A DNA stretch of 39,424 bases from a virus. A model generated the notes under the pieces. The model was given only the letters and a program-made list of their open reading frames with translations, was not told where the DNA came from and searched no databases. The position numbers and the translations under genes were made by a program. Shown piece by piece: positions 31,026 through 38,465 of this stretch. The DNA lies in IMG/VR virus record IMGVR_UViG_3300003323_000468, positions 1 to 39,424 of that record. One strand, 5' to 3'. Each line of letters opens with the position of its first letter. The stretch's first letter is position 1.

Positions 31026-31225
31026 CGGACCGGCGTCAGCGAGCGCGCGAGGCCTATTACGACGAGCCGGAATTCAGTATCCGGCACCTTGACGCGGCGA
31101 TCGAGGTCGCCACTCAGGTAAAGATCACCGACGACATCTGGAAGTCGGTCGGGTTGCCGGAACTGGCAGCGCGTGCCGTTTGCGAGGCCGCATTCCGTGC
31201 GGCGGGATTCGAGGTCATTGAATGA
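31013..31225 (+). CDS. Small hypothetical protein
   Basis: 70 residues from ATG 31013, overlapping the preceding gene by 13 bp. Helical throughout, with LPELAARAVCEAAFRAAGFEV at the end. The function is unknown. Confidence 0.55.
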   Translation: MDPIADRRQRAREAYYDEPEFSIRHLDAAIEVATQVKITDDIWKSVGLPELAARAVCEAAFRAAGFEVIE

Positions 31226-31419
31226 GGGTTTTGATTACCGGCTCTCGTCATACGACTGAAGCGCAAAACGCGTTCATCATGCGCACTGTTGCCGCTGCGA
31301 CCGCCGGAGCGCGGGATCGGCAAGAGGAAGTGACCATCATTGACGGAGATTGTCCGTACGGCGGTGCTGACACTGCGTGTCGGCCGTGGATCCACTATCC
31401 ACTGGAAGGAAACGCCTGA
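31222..31419 (+). CDS. Truncated SLOG/DUF2493-like protein
   Basis: 65 residues from ATG 31222 (ATGA). MRVLITGSRH and VTIIDGDCPYGGAD are the nucleotide-binding signature of the SLOG/DUF2493 family, whose members are usually about twice as long. After GGAD the sequence stops at TGA, immediately followed by the Cas4-like start. It may be a degraded or minimal form. Confidence 0.6.
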   Translation: MRVLITGSRHTTEAQNAFIMRTVAAATAGARDRQEEVTIIDGDCPYGGADTACRPWIHYPLEGNA

Positions 31420-32834
31420 TGGCGAACAGCGCGGGGACCATGCCCAACACCGGCCGATGGGGCTGGTACAAAGATCATGAGGGGCGCGAGTGGCAGCGCG
31501 TGTCGACGCTCATCAAGAAGGTCGACACGAACCGCGACGCGCTCGAGGCGTGGAAGAAGCGTCAGGTGCTGCTCGGGGCGGCGAAGCGCGATGACATCGT
31601 GCTCGGCGTCAAGGCGCTCGGCGACCCGCCTCCGATCGTCGGGTGGAACGACGCGACGAAGAAGCGGCTGAATCAGTGGGCCGAGGACTGCATGGCCGCG
31701 GCGGGCAGTTCGGCCGGCGCCACCGCGGGGACCGCCATGCACGACCTGACCGAGCGCGTCGACCGCGGCGAGGACATTGAGAAGGTCGCAGCCGGACTGC
31801 CCGGCAAGGCCGCCGCCGACCTGCGCGCGTATGCGAAGCTGCGCGAGCTGAACGGCTGGAAGTCCGTCGAGATCGAGCGCACAGTGGTCTGCGACGAGCT
31901 CGACGTTGCCGGCTCGTTTGACCGGGTGGATTACATCCCCGGCCTATGGCAACTACTTGGCCCCGATACGTGTCAGCACGGTCACAACCACACGGTAGGC
32001 GAGGCGTTGCCCGTCATCGTCGATGTGAAGACCGAAGGCAACCCGCTGCTGAACGGGCTGCACATCGGTCCGCAGCTCGCTATCTACTCGCGCGCCAAGC
32101 GCATGTGGCTGCCCGAGGGGCCGACCGCCACCATGCAAACGCAGTACGGCCCGACACAGATCACCGGTCGCTACGTCGATGCGCCGTGCGTGCGGCAGGA
32201 CGTGGGCGTGATCGTGCACGTGCGCGACGGCAAGGCGGTCCCGTACTTCGTCGATCTGACCGCGGGGTGGGAAGCAGCGCAGGCGGCAGTTCGGCAGCGC
32301 GACCGCGAGAAAGCGGCGAAGAAGTGGTTCGCGCCGGTCCCGAATATCGTCGAGCCGAAGCCGGCCGAGGTACTCACCGAGGTGGCCGTGGCCGGCCAGT
32401 ACGCCTCGCCCGACCGCCCCGCGTCGGCGCCCGGCTCGCTCGCCACGGCGATGCTCGACGCGTCGAAGGTGACCGCGACCGCGCTCGGTCCCGCGCCGAT
32501 ACCCGGAGAGGTCGTCGACTTCAACGTCAGCCGCGATGCGACCGGCAACGTTACGGAACAGGTCGCGACACGCGGACCCGATGGACTCGTGCGGTGGTCG
32601 CAAACCGGCGGTACAGATGGGCCGGTCGCCCGTCTGCTGCAGTTGATCCGCCAGGCTCCCGATGTCGAGGCGCTGGCCGAGCTGTGGCGCTCGTGGGATG
32701 AGCACGGCAACGCATGGGACGGCGAGATCGCCGCCGCGGGGGACGCTCGCCGGCGCGTGATCGAGTGCCCGCAGCGGGCGCTGCATACGGCCGGGAGCTG
32801 CGCGTGCGGGTGGTCGGAAGGAATGCCGGCGTAG
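31419..32834 (+). CDS. Cas4/RecB-like PD-(D/E)XK exonuclease
   Basis: 471 residues from ATG 31419 (TGATG). The nuclease motifs are in order: His108 in GTAMHD, Asp168 in GSFDRVD, the D-x-K pair in IVDVKTE (202-204), and QLAIY (219-223), as in RecB/Cas4 nucleases. The C-terminal 230 residues end with HTAGSCACGW; the Cys-containing iron-sulfur cluster of classic Cas4 is not evident. No CRISPR array is nearby. With the RusA resolvase downstream it suggests phage recombination. Confidence 0.82.
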   Translation: MANSAGTMPNTGRWGWYKDHEGREWQRVSTLIKKVDTNRDALEAWKKRQVLLGAAKRDDIVLGVKALGDPPPIVGWNDATKKRLNQWAEDCMAAAGSSAGATAGTAMHDLTERVDRGEDIEKVAAGLPGKAAADLRAYAKLRELNGWKSVEIERTVVCDELDVAGSFDRVDYIPGLWQLLGPDTCQHGHNHTVGEALPVIVDVKTEGNPLLNGLHIGPQLAIYSRAKRMWLPEGPTATMQTQYGPTQITGRYVDAPCVRQDVGVIVHVRDGKAVPYFVDLTAGWEAAQAAVRQRDREKAAKKWFAPVPNIVEPKPAEVLTEVAVAGQYASPDRPASAPGSLATAMLDASKVTATALGPAPIPGEVVDFNVSRDATGNVTEQVATRGPDGLVRWSQTGGTDGPVARLLQLIRQAPDVEALAELWRSWDEHGNAWDGEIAAAGDARRRVIECPQRALHTAGSCACGWSEGMPA

Positions 32835-32837
32835 GGC

Positions 32838-32865
32838 TTGACACCTAGCAGGAAGCTGCTAGGCT
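32838..32865 (+). promoter_or_regulatory. Consensus promoter TTGACA-16-TAGGCT with operator palindrome
   Basis: -35 TTGACA (32838-32843) is perfect. CCTAGCAGGAAGCTGCTAGG fills the spacer, and the -10 is TAGGCT (32860-32865). Its transcript begins with noncoding sequence rather than a start codon. Confidence 0.8.
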
Positions 32866-33060
32866 TGAGCTATCGCAAGGGGATGGGGCACTACCGGAAC
32901 GGCATCGGCAAGACTCATCCCGCGTAGAGGATGGACAGATCGGCGAGGTTGCGGCATTCGATCCGTATGACGGATCGACACCGGGTACCGGATCTCAGAT
33001 TCTCGACAGAACGCAAGAGCTCCCCCGCTATCAGCGGAATGTCGGTGGCGGGGGACGCAC

Positions 33061-33124
33061 GGGCTGATCGGACGGCCGGAGCTGACGAGTTACCGGTGTA
33101 CAGGTTCGATTCCTGTACGGCCCA
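33061..33124 (+). other. tRNA-like element with acceptor and T-arm but no clear anticodon arm
   Basis: GGGCTG (33061-33066) pairs with CGGCCC (33118-33123). A canonical T-arm, ACAGG-TTCGATT-CCTGT, spans 33100-33116. At 64 nt it is ~10 nt short, and I cannot fold a normal D-arm plus anticodon arm. Confidence 0.45.
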
Positions 33125-33130
33125 CGGTTT

Positions 33131-33193
33131 GATCGCACGAGCAGACGGACAGCACGGGCGCCAACCCGGAAGTGCGTGGAAGTCGCTGCGATC
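33131..33193 (+). other. 63-nt element closed by a perfect 7-bp stem
   Basis: GATCGCA (33131-33137) pairs with TGCGATC (33187-33193). Inside is GCAC...GTGC around GGG...CCC. tRNA-sized, but with no T-loop consensus. Confidence 0.35.
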
Positions 33194-33217
33194 TGGGTCG
33201 GACTATGGCGGTCCGGC

Positions 33218-33310
33218 GGCGCGGTAGCTCAGTGGGAGAGCGGAGAAACGTGAAGCCCTGGATGGGGATAAGCGGAGTATCAGGTCCCGGGTTCGAATCC
33301 CGGTCGCGCA
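33218..33310 (+). tRNA. tRNA-like gene, anticodon not resolvable
   Basis: A canonical D-arm (TAGCTCAGTGGGAGAGC at 33225-33241) and T-arm (CCGGG-TTCGAAT-CCCGG, 33287-33303). GCGCGG pairs with TCGCGC as acceptor. The 45-nt middle is about 22 nt too long; a GATA/TATC hairpin is the best anticodon-stem candidate. Degenerate or atypical tRNA. Confidence 0.35.
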
Positions 33311-33490
33311 CGGAACTGGGAGTCAAACAAGGTACCCGGAAGCAATATTGGTCACCTTGGATCACCTTGTAAGGACGCTCAGTAAAGCCGGTTTTTTTGT
33401 CACCGGGTGCTCCTTTCTCCGGTTGGCGTACCTGCTCCCAGTCCCACGTAATCAGCAACCCGTATCCGTATCTCGCAGTCAGGAATCCGC

Positions 33491-34201
33491 ATGACGAACC
33501 CGTTCCTCCCCGCACAGCCGCAGCAGCAGCCCGCCCAGCCGGCCGCTCCCGTCAATCCGTTCGGCGCTCCGGCGCCGGCCGCCCCTCAGCCGCAGCCGTT
33601 CAGCTTCCCGATGCAGCCGCAGCAGGCCGCTCCGGCACCGGCTGCGACTCAGGCCGCGCCGCCCGCGCTCGACATGGGCCGACTGGCGAGCGCGCCGGCG
33701 CCCGTCGTCGGCGAGGGCACCGGTGCCCGGCTGAAGGACATGTTCGGCCGCCTCGTACTCGTCTTCCCGCTGTCGCTGCAGCGCGTGCCTCGTAACCCGC
33801 AGTTCATCACGCAGGAACAGCGCGCATCGGGCAACGTCGAACAGGATCGGCTGACCGCGACCGTGGTCGTGCTCGACGACGGTCAGGGCGGGCAGTCGCC
33901 GATCGCATTCGGCGGCGACCCGTACTCACTGCCGCCGAAGCCGCACACCGAGTCGGCGCCGCTGCCCTACGTCCGCAAGGGCATGTGGATCAACCAGAGT
34001 CGCCTCATTTCGCAGCTGCGCGACTCGCTGCCGGCCGCGCCGGGGCAGGCTCCCGGCATGATCGCCGGGCGGGTCACGAAGGCGGGCCCCAACCAGAACG
34101 ACCCGTGGTACCTGATCGGGGCGAACGAGCAGGAAGTCACGCTCGTCCGGCAGTACCTCGAGGCCGTGCAGGCGGGGCACTTCCCGCACCCGCTCGCGTG
34201 A
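33491..34201 (+). CDS. Proline-rich protein in the recombination cassette, function unknown
   Basis: 236 residues from ATG 33491 (ribosome site CAGGA). Residues 1-75 are Pro/Ala/Gln low complexity. The rest is a compact beta-rich domain starting GTGARLKDMFGRLVLVFPLS, with DRLTATVVVLDDGQGG and GRVTKAGPNQNDPWYLIGAN. It sits between a RecB-like nuclease and a RusA resolvase, so a single-strand-binding or annealing role is possible, but I see no known motif. Confidence 0.65.
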   Translation: MTNPFLPAQPQQQPAQPAAPVNPFGAPAPAAPQPQPFSFPMQPQQAAPAPAATQAAPPALDMGRLASAPAPVVGEGTGARLKDMFGRLVLVFPLSLQRVPRNPQFITQEQRASGNVEQDRLTATVVVLDDGQGGQSPIAFGGDPYSLPPKPHTESAPLPYVRKGMWINQSRLISQLRDSLPAAPGQAPGMIAGRVTKAGPNQNDPWYLIGANEQEVTLVRQYLEAVQAGHFPHPLA

Positions 34202-34356
34202 ACTGGAAAGAGCCCGCCGGAATAGCTCTGATCATTCTTGGTGTCTGGGCAATAGCCGGACGGACGCCATTAAGTGATGAATTCTGGGCCCCCTTCGGCG
34301 GGCTCTTTATCGGAATGGGACTTCGACTAATAGTTACCGTCAAAGAGCGGAAGTAA
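34198..34356 (+). CDS. 52-residue membrane protein
   Basis: GTG 34198 overlaps the previous stop (GTGA), and its stop overlaps the RusA start. Two hydrophobic stretches (GIALIILGVWAIAG, FGGLFIGMGLRLIVTV). Base use is clearly AT-richer than the flanking genes. The function is unknown. Confidence 0.55.
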   Translation: MNWKEPAGIALIILGVWAIAGRTPLSDEFWAPFGGLFIGMGLRLIVTVKERK

Positions 34357-34790
34357 TGAAGCTGTTCATCGAAGTGCACGGGCGCCCCGCCCCTCAAGGG
34401 TCGAAGAAGACCGGAGGGGCGGGGCAGCTCCTCGAGGACTCGGCATATCTGCCGGCGTGGCGCACCGCGGTCAAGGTGGGCGCGTACAAGGCCTACCGCG
34501 CGGCCGGCATCCACCACACCACGCTGCCAGTCTTTCCGGAACGCGTGCCGGTTGTGATCGAGCGGTGCACGTTCCTGATGCACCCGGCACAGAACCCGAT
34601 CGGGAAGCCGGACATTGACAAGCTGCTCCGTTCGACGCTCGACGCGCTCGGCGGGGGCCGCTACCGTACGGCGCGACTGTACGACGACGACGCACAGATC
34701 GTCATGATCAAAGAACTCAGCAAACAGCGCCCGACCGGCGATCAGCGCCCGGGCGCGCTCATCATCATCAGCAACGAGCTCAGGGAGTAA
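34356..34790 (+). CDS. RusA-like Holliday junction resolvase
   Basis: 144 residues from ATG 34356. RPAPQGSKK at the N-terminus, GKPDIDKLLRSTLDAL with the metal-binding Asp pair (KPDIDK), then YDDDAQIVMI with further acidic residues: the RusA family pattern. It resolves four-way junctions formed during phage replication or recombination, which fits the Cas4/RecB-like nuclease upstream. Confidence 0.88.
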   Translation: MKLFIEVHGRPAPQGSKKTGGAGQLLEDSAYLPAWRTAVKVGAYKAYRAAGIHHTTLPVFPERVPVVIERCTFLMHPAQNPIGKPDIDKLLRSTLDALGGGRYRTARLYDDDAQIVMIKELSKQRPTGDQRPGALIIISNELRE

Positions 34791-34792
34791 GC

Positions 34793-35221
34793 GTGGGGAA
34801 ACAGTACGTGGTAACGGTGACGGCGTTCGAAACGGACGGCGCCACCGAGCACGAAGAGATGACGGTCATCGAGCTCCGCGCGCCGGTCGAGATGCTGCGG
34901 CAGTTCGCGCCGGCCGCTGTTGCTGCGGCGCTCGGCGCCACGGAACAGGAAAAGGCCGAGCAGCCGCGTATCGGTATCGTTGATCCGCAACCACGGGATG
35001 AGGGCAACTACGGGTCCGGTCAGCCGAAACGCCGGCGCCGGACGAAGGCTGAGATGGAGGCCGCCCGGGCGGGCACGGCGAAGGAGGTCGAGCAGGCCGA
35101 GGGCGCCGAGCGAGCTCAGCAGTACGAGGCGAATGTCGCGTCAATGCCGAATAGCGAGGCGGTCACCACGAGTGATCCGGGCAAGGCCGAACCTCAGCCG
35201 GCGTACAACCCATTCGGATAG
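34793..35221 (+). CDS. Acidic/basic mosaic protein after RusA
   Basis: 142 residues from GTG 34793. Residues 1-50 are a small beta/helix domain (QYVVTVTAFETDG). Residues ~75-90 carry a basic KRRRRTKAEMEAAR run, followed by an acidic, disordered tail. Last gene before the bidirectional terminator. The function is unknown. Confidence 0.6.
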   Translation: MGKQYVVTVTAFETDGATEHEEMTVIELRAPVEMLRQFAPAAVAAALGATEQEKAEQPRIGIVDPQPRDEGNYGSGQPKRRRRTKAEMEAARAGTAKEVEQAEGAERAQQYEANVASMPNSEAVTTSDPGKAEPQPAYNPFG

Positions 35222-35237
35222 GGAAATCTGCAAGTTG

Positions 35238-35266
35238 CAGGCCGCGGGCTCGAAACCCGCGGCCTG
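35238..35266. terminator. Bidirectional terminator between converging operons
   Basis: Perfect 11-bp stem CAGGCCGCGGG (35238-35248) and CCCGCGGCCTG (35256-35266), loop CTCGAAA. It stops both the early plus-strand operon and the late minus-strand operon. The T-tracts are weak, so the stem does most of the work. Confidence 0.8.
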
Positions 35267-35278
35267 TCCACGTCCGCG

Positions 35279-36151
35279 TCAGACTCCCAGCTCGGTCAGA
35301 ACGGAACGAACCGCCGAAGCCACCTCAGCGCCGCTCGGGCCATCCGGAACAGGAGTGGGGGCCGGTGCGGGCTCGGGAAACGGGTTGGACTGGCCGGTCA
35401 ACTGGCTGAAGTCCTCCCCCAATCCGTAAAGGTCTACGCCGGGCAGGAACGAGCCGGCCGCGCCCACCATCTCCTCGGTGAGCACCACCCATGCCTCATC
35501 GGCGTACTTCGCCAGGAACGCCCAGGACATCTCCTGCTCGGCGCCCCACGTCTTGACGTTCAGGTACTTCTCGTCGTACCCGGTGGCGAGAACGTAATGG
35601 CCGCCCTCGATCTGGGCGTTCTGGCGCTGCACGTCCCACGGCTGGCCCGCGTTGAACTGATCCATCGCGTACGCCGGAAAGTTGAAGCCGATACCGACGC
35701 CGCCGAACGCCCAGATCGCCTGCTTGAGCGCCTTGACGTCGGTCAAGCGGATCGAGGCGAACAGGACGATCTTGTGGCCCTCAAGACCTGTCTTGCGCCA
35801 CCACGTCATCGCATCCTGCGTGTACGTGCCCTCATCGGTGTTCTCGTCGCCGGGCGTGTATCCCGTGATCGCCGAGTAGGCGGCGATGATCTGATCGTCG
35901 CTGAACAGCACCTCGGTACCGGACGAGACGCGCGTGTACTGGCCGACTTGGTGACCAAGACCCGCTTCCACGCAGTCGCCGAGGTGGTCGTTAGCGTACA
36001 TCGGGTACTGGCCGGCGCCGTTGTCGACCTCTGCGGGCGGGTCGGGAAGCTGGCCGAGGGTGGGCGTGAGCTTCAGGTGCGGCCGCCCAGGCTGCGCGGG
36101 GAGCTTGCCGAGCTTTCCGCCCGGGCGGGGACGAGAGATCGGCTGCGTCAT
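35279..36151 (-). CDS. C39-like papain-fold hydrolase, second lysin candidate
   Basis: 290 residues from ATG 36151 (ATGA with the holin-like gene). After a Pro-rich N-terminal segment, Cys60 lies in HLGDCVEAG, His185 in EGGHYVLATGYD, and NVKTWGAEQ supplies the third position. This is the Cys-His-Asn/Asp layout of C39-type peptidases and of actinophage LysA peptidase domains. With the GH25 protein it gives peptide plus glycan cleavage of peptidoglycan. Last gene of the late operon. Confidence 0.75.
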   Translation of the reverse strand: MTQPISRPRPGGKLGKLPAQPGRPHLKLTPTLGQLPDPPAEVDNGAGQYPMYANDHLGDCVEAGLGHQVGQYTRVSSGTEVLFSDDQIIAAYSAITGYTPGDENTDEGTYTQDAMTWWRKTGLEGHKIVLFASIRLTDVKALKQAIWAFGGVGIGFNFPAYAMDQFNAGQPWDVQRQNAQIEGGHYVLATGYDEKYLNVKTWGAEQEMSWAFLAKYADEAWVVLTEEMVGAAGSFLPGVDLYGLGEDFSQLTGQSNPFPEPAPAPTPVPDGPSGAEVASAVRSVLTELGV

Positions 36152-36381
36152 CGGTTCTTCTTCAGATACGACGTGAGCAGGCCGATGCCGAGTCCGACCG
36201 CCGACACGCCGACCATGCCGAGGTACCCGCCCCAGTGGGACGTGTCGAGGTTGGTGAGCGCCGCGAGCAGTCCCGTGGCGCCGGCCGTGACAAGCCACTG
36301 CGTGATGTTGCCGGCCTTGCTCTCCGGAGCGAGACTGTGCGAGCCGTCGTTGTTCGGGCCCGCCGTGTTGGGGTTAGGCAT
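36148..36381 (-). CDS. Holin candidate with two membrane helices
   Basis: 77 residues from ATG 36381. A polar N-terminus, two helices (ITQWLVTAGATGLLAALTN; GYLGMVGVSAVGLGIGLLTSYL) and a KKNR end. Size, topology and position between lysins fit a holin. Confidence 0.65.
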   Translation of the reverse strand: MPNPNTAGPNNDGSHSLAPESKAGNITQWLVTAGATGLLAALTNLDTSHWGGYLGMVGVSAVGLGIGLLTSYLKKNR

Positions 36382-36413
36382 ACTTGCAGGATACGACGGT
36401 TTCCTATGACCTA

Positions 36414-36719
36414 TCAGGTGTGGCAGACCTTGCGCCGCGCGGCGGCGATGTTCTTCGCGAATTCCCGCCCCGCCTCGGTAGCAGGTGGGGCGGTATTTTT
36501 ATACCCGTCGTCGATCGGGGCGAAGACCGAGCACAGCGCCTCGTCGGTCTGCTGCTGCGCCTGTTCGCGGGCGGTGCGCTCACGGTCGATCGAGCGCTCG
36601 TTGACGCGCAGAGCGATGGTCAGGACGGCGATCGACGCCATGATCGGCATGAGAACGACGACGACCCACGAATACCACGAGGGCAGTCCGTGGGTCGTCA
36701 TCCAGCGGCGAAGTGGCAT
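36414..36719 (-). CDS. Single-span membrane protein with periplasmic-type coiled end
   Basis: 101 residues from ATG 36719 (TGATG). One membrane helix (SWVVVVLMPIMASIAVLTIAL) followed by a coiled, Arg/Glu/Gln-rich segment (ERSIDRERTAREQAQQQTDE). A holin regulator or spanin-like accessory is possible. Confidence 0.55.
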   Translation of the reverse strand: MPLRRWMTTHGLPSWYSWVVVVLMPIMASIAVLTIALRVNERSIDRERTAREQAQQQTDEALCSVFAPIDDGYKNTAPPATEAGREFAKNIAAARRKVCHT

Positions 36720-37021
36720 CAGGCATCAGCCCCCGACGTGATGGACGATGGCGGCGAAGGCGGCGAGTCCGGCGAGGGAGCCTCCGGCTGCGAGCCGGCC
36801 GTACCAGTGCCACCGCCAAACTTGAAGGCCAAGATCTGGCCGACGCCGGGCACGCCCAACATCGCCCCCGCCAGCCACAGCAGCGGTTCGCTGACCTGGG
36901 CCGGTGGGGCGAATCCAATCCCTGCTTGCTTGAAGATCACTACCCACGGCAAGGTGAACGCTGCCAAATCGATCAGCACGCGCGGCCACCCCGGCGGCCC
37001 CTGCTGTTGCCGTGTGCTCAC
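36719..37021 (-). CDS. Membrane protein of the lysis cassette
   Basis: 100 residues from GTG 37021; the other frame here is less hydrophobic and is rejected. Two membrane segments (LIDLAAFTLPWVVIF, LLWLAGAMLGVPGVGQILAF) and a Pro/Ser-rich tail. Another holin-type candidate. Confidence 0.55.
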   Translation of the reverse strand: MSTRQQQGPPGWPRVLIDLAAFTLPWVVIFKQAGIGFAPPAQVSEPLLWLAGAMLGVPGVGQILAFKFGGGTGTAGSQPEAPSPDSPPSPPSSITSGADA

Positions 37022-37114
37022 TCATGATCCACCGATCTAGGCTTCTCTAGGATGTCGCGTCGTCCGCCACAAACTACCCGACGAGAGCCCATCGGAACGG
37101 GTATGCCTCTGATC

Positions 37115-38191
37115 TTACTGGCCGGAGGAGTGCGCAGCTGCGATGAGATCGATGAGCGCCTGAGCGGTCTGCTTGGCTTCGTCCTCAGGCAACGCTGCGG
37201 CGACCGCCTGCGCAATGGCCGAAGGACTCAGGCCGGCGAGCACTGCGGCAGCGATGGCGTTCTCGTCCACGTCCTTGCCGGCCGCCTGCGCGGCGTAGGT
37301 GCGCGTGGCGACCCCTGCGTCGTAGATGTTCTGTAGGAAGCTGACAGCCGCCCACTGCGGGTTGTTCTTCACCGAATCGGCACCGGCACCCTTTGGCGCG
37401 GGGAGCACGCCGTCGGTGTTGAACAGCGCACCGACGAACGCCCTGCGCAGGGCTTGATTGTTGTTCAGGCCGTCGATCAGGTCGGAGATCTCCATGTCGT
37501 TGCTCTCCCATCCCGGCGCGAGCAGCGCCGTCAGTTCCTTCAGCGTGCCGCGGAAGGCGTTCGCGTCACAGGTGGTCTGCCCGGCGATCGTCGCCGAGCT
37601 CGTGAACTGCCAGATCAGTGGGACCTGACCGGAGTACTTACCCCATCCGCTGCCGGCTGCGAGCGCCCGGGCGTAGAGCATGCTCGCCGTGCCAGTCTGA
37701 TAGCTCAGCGAGTAGCGCGCGTTCCACAGCGGGTAGGGCAGTCCGGTCAGGCTGTCGCCGTAGTCGCCCTTGCTGGCGTAGACGATCGGCATGAGCTTCG
37801 GCGCCTTCGCCCGCAAGCGGTCGCAGAAGGCCTTGATGTGCGTCTTGTTCGGCTTCTTCTTCCCGGACGAGTCGCCCCATGACTCGCAGTCGGCTTGCAG
37901 GATGAACGGGGCATTGCGCCACGTCGGGCACTGGTCGTCGAGCCGGGCGAGGAACGCGTCGGCATCGGTCGTGGGGTTGCCGTGCAGGTCGGGGCGAACG
38001 ACCCAGTACCCGCCGACGAGCAGGTGGTCGCGGTAGTCGCGAACGTTGTCCCACGAGTCGTCGGCCTCGGCATCGTTCGCGTCCCCGCCGAGCTTGTGCG
38101 TGTAGAACGAGAAACCCTCGGAGATCATGCGCGAGGCGTTCGGCGGGTTGTCGTAATGGCTTGCGTCCCACCCGTAGATCAGATCACTCAT
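37115..38191 (-). CDS. GH25 endolysin (lysozyme)
   Basis: 358 residues from ATG 38191 (ATGA). Residues 1-230 form a GH25 domain: GWDASHYD with Asp9, the DCE pair (Asp101, Glu103) in LQADCESWG, and IWQFTSSATIAGQTTCDANAF at the end of the barrel. About 235-358 is an Ala-rich linker and helical tail with no recognised binding repeat. It would hydrolyse the glycan strands. It lacks a signal peptide, as usual for holin-dependent lysins. Confidence 0.9.
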   Translation of the reverse strand: MSDLIYGWDASHYDNPPNASRMISEGFSFYTHKLGGDANDAEADDSWDNVRDYRDHLLVGGYWVVRPDLHGNPTTDADAFLARLDDQCPTWRNAPFILQADCESWGDSSGKKKPNKTHIKAFCDRLRAKAPKLMPIVYASKGDYGDSLTGLPYPLWNARYSLSYQTGTASMLYARALAAGSGWGKYSGQVPLIWQFTSSATIAGQTTCDANAFRGTLKELTALLAPGWESNDMEISDLIDGLNNNQALRRAFVGALFNTDGVLPAPKGAGADSVKNNPQWAAVSFLQNIYDAGVATRTYAAQAAGKDVDENAIAAAVLAGLSPSAIAQAVAAALPEDEAKQTAQALIDLIAAAHSSGQ

Positions 38192-38454
38192 GAGTTACTC
38201 ACACTGCTCAGCGGAACAAAGTTCTTCTGAAAATAGTCGTTTTGGACAATGTTGAACGCATACGGTTCGATCCAATCTCCCGTATTCAGTTCGACGACTC
38301 CCGCCAAATCGAACGTGTTGATCGAGAGAACATTTCCCACTTCGGTATACACGAACGACCTGGGATAGGCGCCACTGGCCTCAAGCGCTGATTTGATGGC
38401 GGCGAGATTGCTACCGTCATACTGAATAAAATCTCTGACCGATACGAATTTCAT
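38188..38454 (-). CDS. Small protein between tail fibre and lysin
   Basis: 88 residues from ATG 38454 (GTGGGGGAAC site). Mixed alpha/beta: SVRDFIQYDGSNLAAIKSAL, then SFVYTEVGNVLSINTF. It is AT-richer than its surroundings, so perhaps a recent arrival. Position suggests a tail-tip role. Unknown. Confidence 0.55.
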   Translation of the reverse strand: MKFVSVRDFIQYDGSNLAAIKSALEASGAYPRSFVYTEVGNVLSINTFDLAGVVELNTGDWIEPYAFNIVQNDYFQKNFVPLSSVSNS

Positions 38455-38465
38455 GTTCCCCCACT

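Larger units (their letters stand above)
32835..33490 (+). ncRNA. Noncoding locus with a consensus promoter and folded, tRNA-like elements
   Basis: No convincing gene lies in these 656 bp. Promoter at 32838-32865; hairpin TCCCCCGC/GCGGGGGA at 33021-33028 and 33048-33055; a 64-nt element with acceptor and T-arm at 33061-33124; a 63-nt element closed by 7 bp at 33131-33193; and a tRNA-like element at 33218-33310. A T7 run at 33392-33398 may end transcription. The frame on the minus strand here (RDSNPGP, TGIEPV) is the known false reading of tRNA T-arms. Confidence 0.5.

Noticed and set aside
31419-32834. Cas4-like gene as part of a CRISPR-Cas system
   Set aside because: No other cas gene and no array; it lies in a recombination cassette.
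33100-33124. T-arm sequence as an attP core for tRNA integration
   Set aside because: No integrase gene anywhere, and the element has its own acceptor pairing.
32931-33227. 98-codon plus-strand open frame in the noncoding locus
   Set aside because: Arg-rich, without family resemblance, and it reads straight through the folded elements.
33090-33515. 141-codon minus-strand open frame
   Set aside because: Its RDSNPGP and TGIEPV stretches are the well-known false translation of antisense tRNA T-arms; no ribosome site and it lies over the tRNA-like elements.
36726-37025. Alternative ATG frame over the membrane gene at 36719-37021
   Set aside because: It is not hydrophobic and resembles an out-of-frame readout; the GTG frame has two clear membrane segments.
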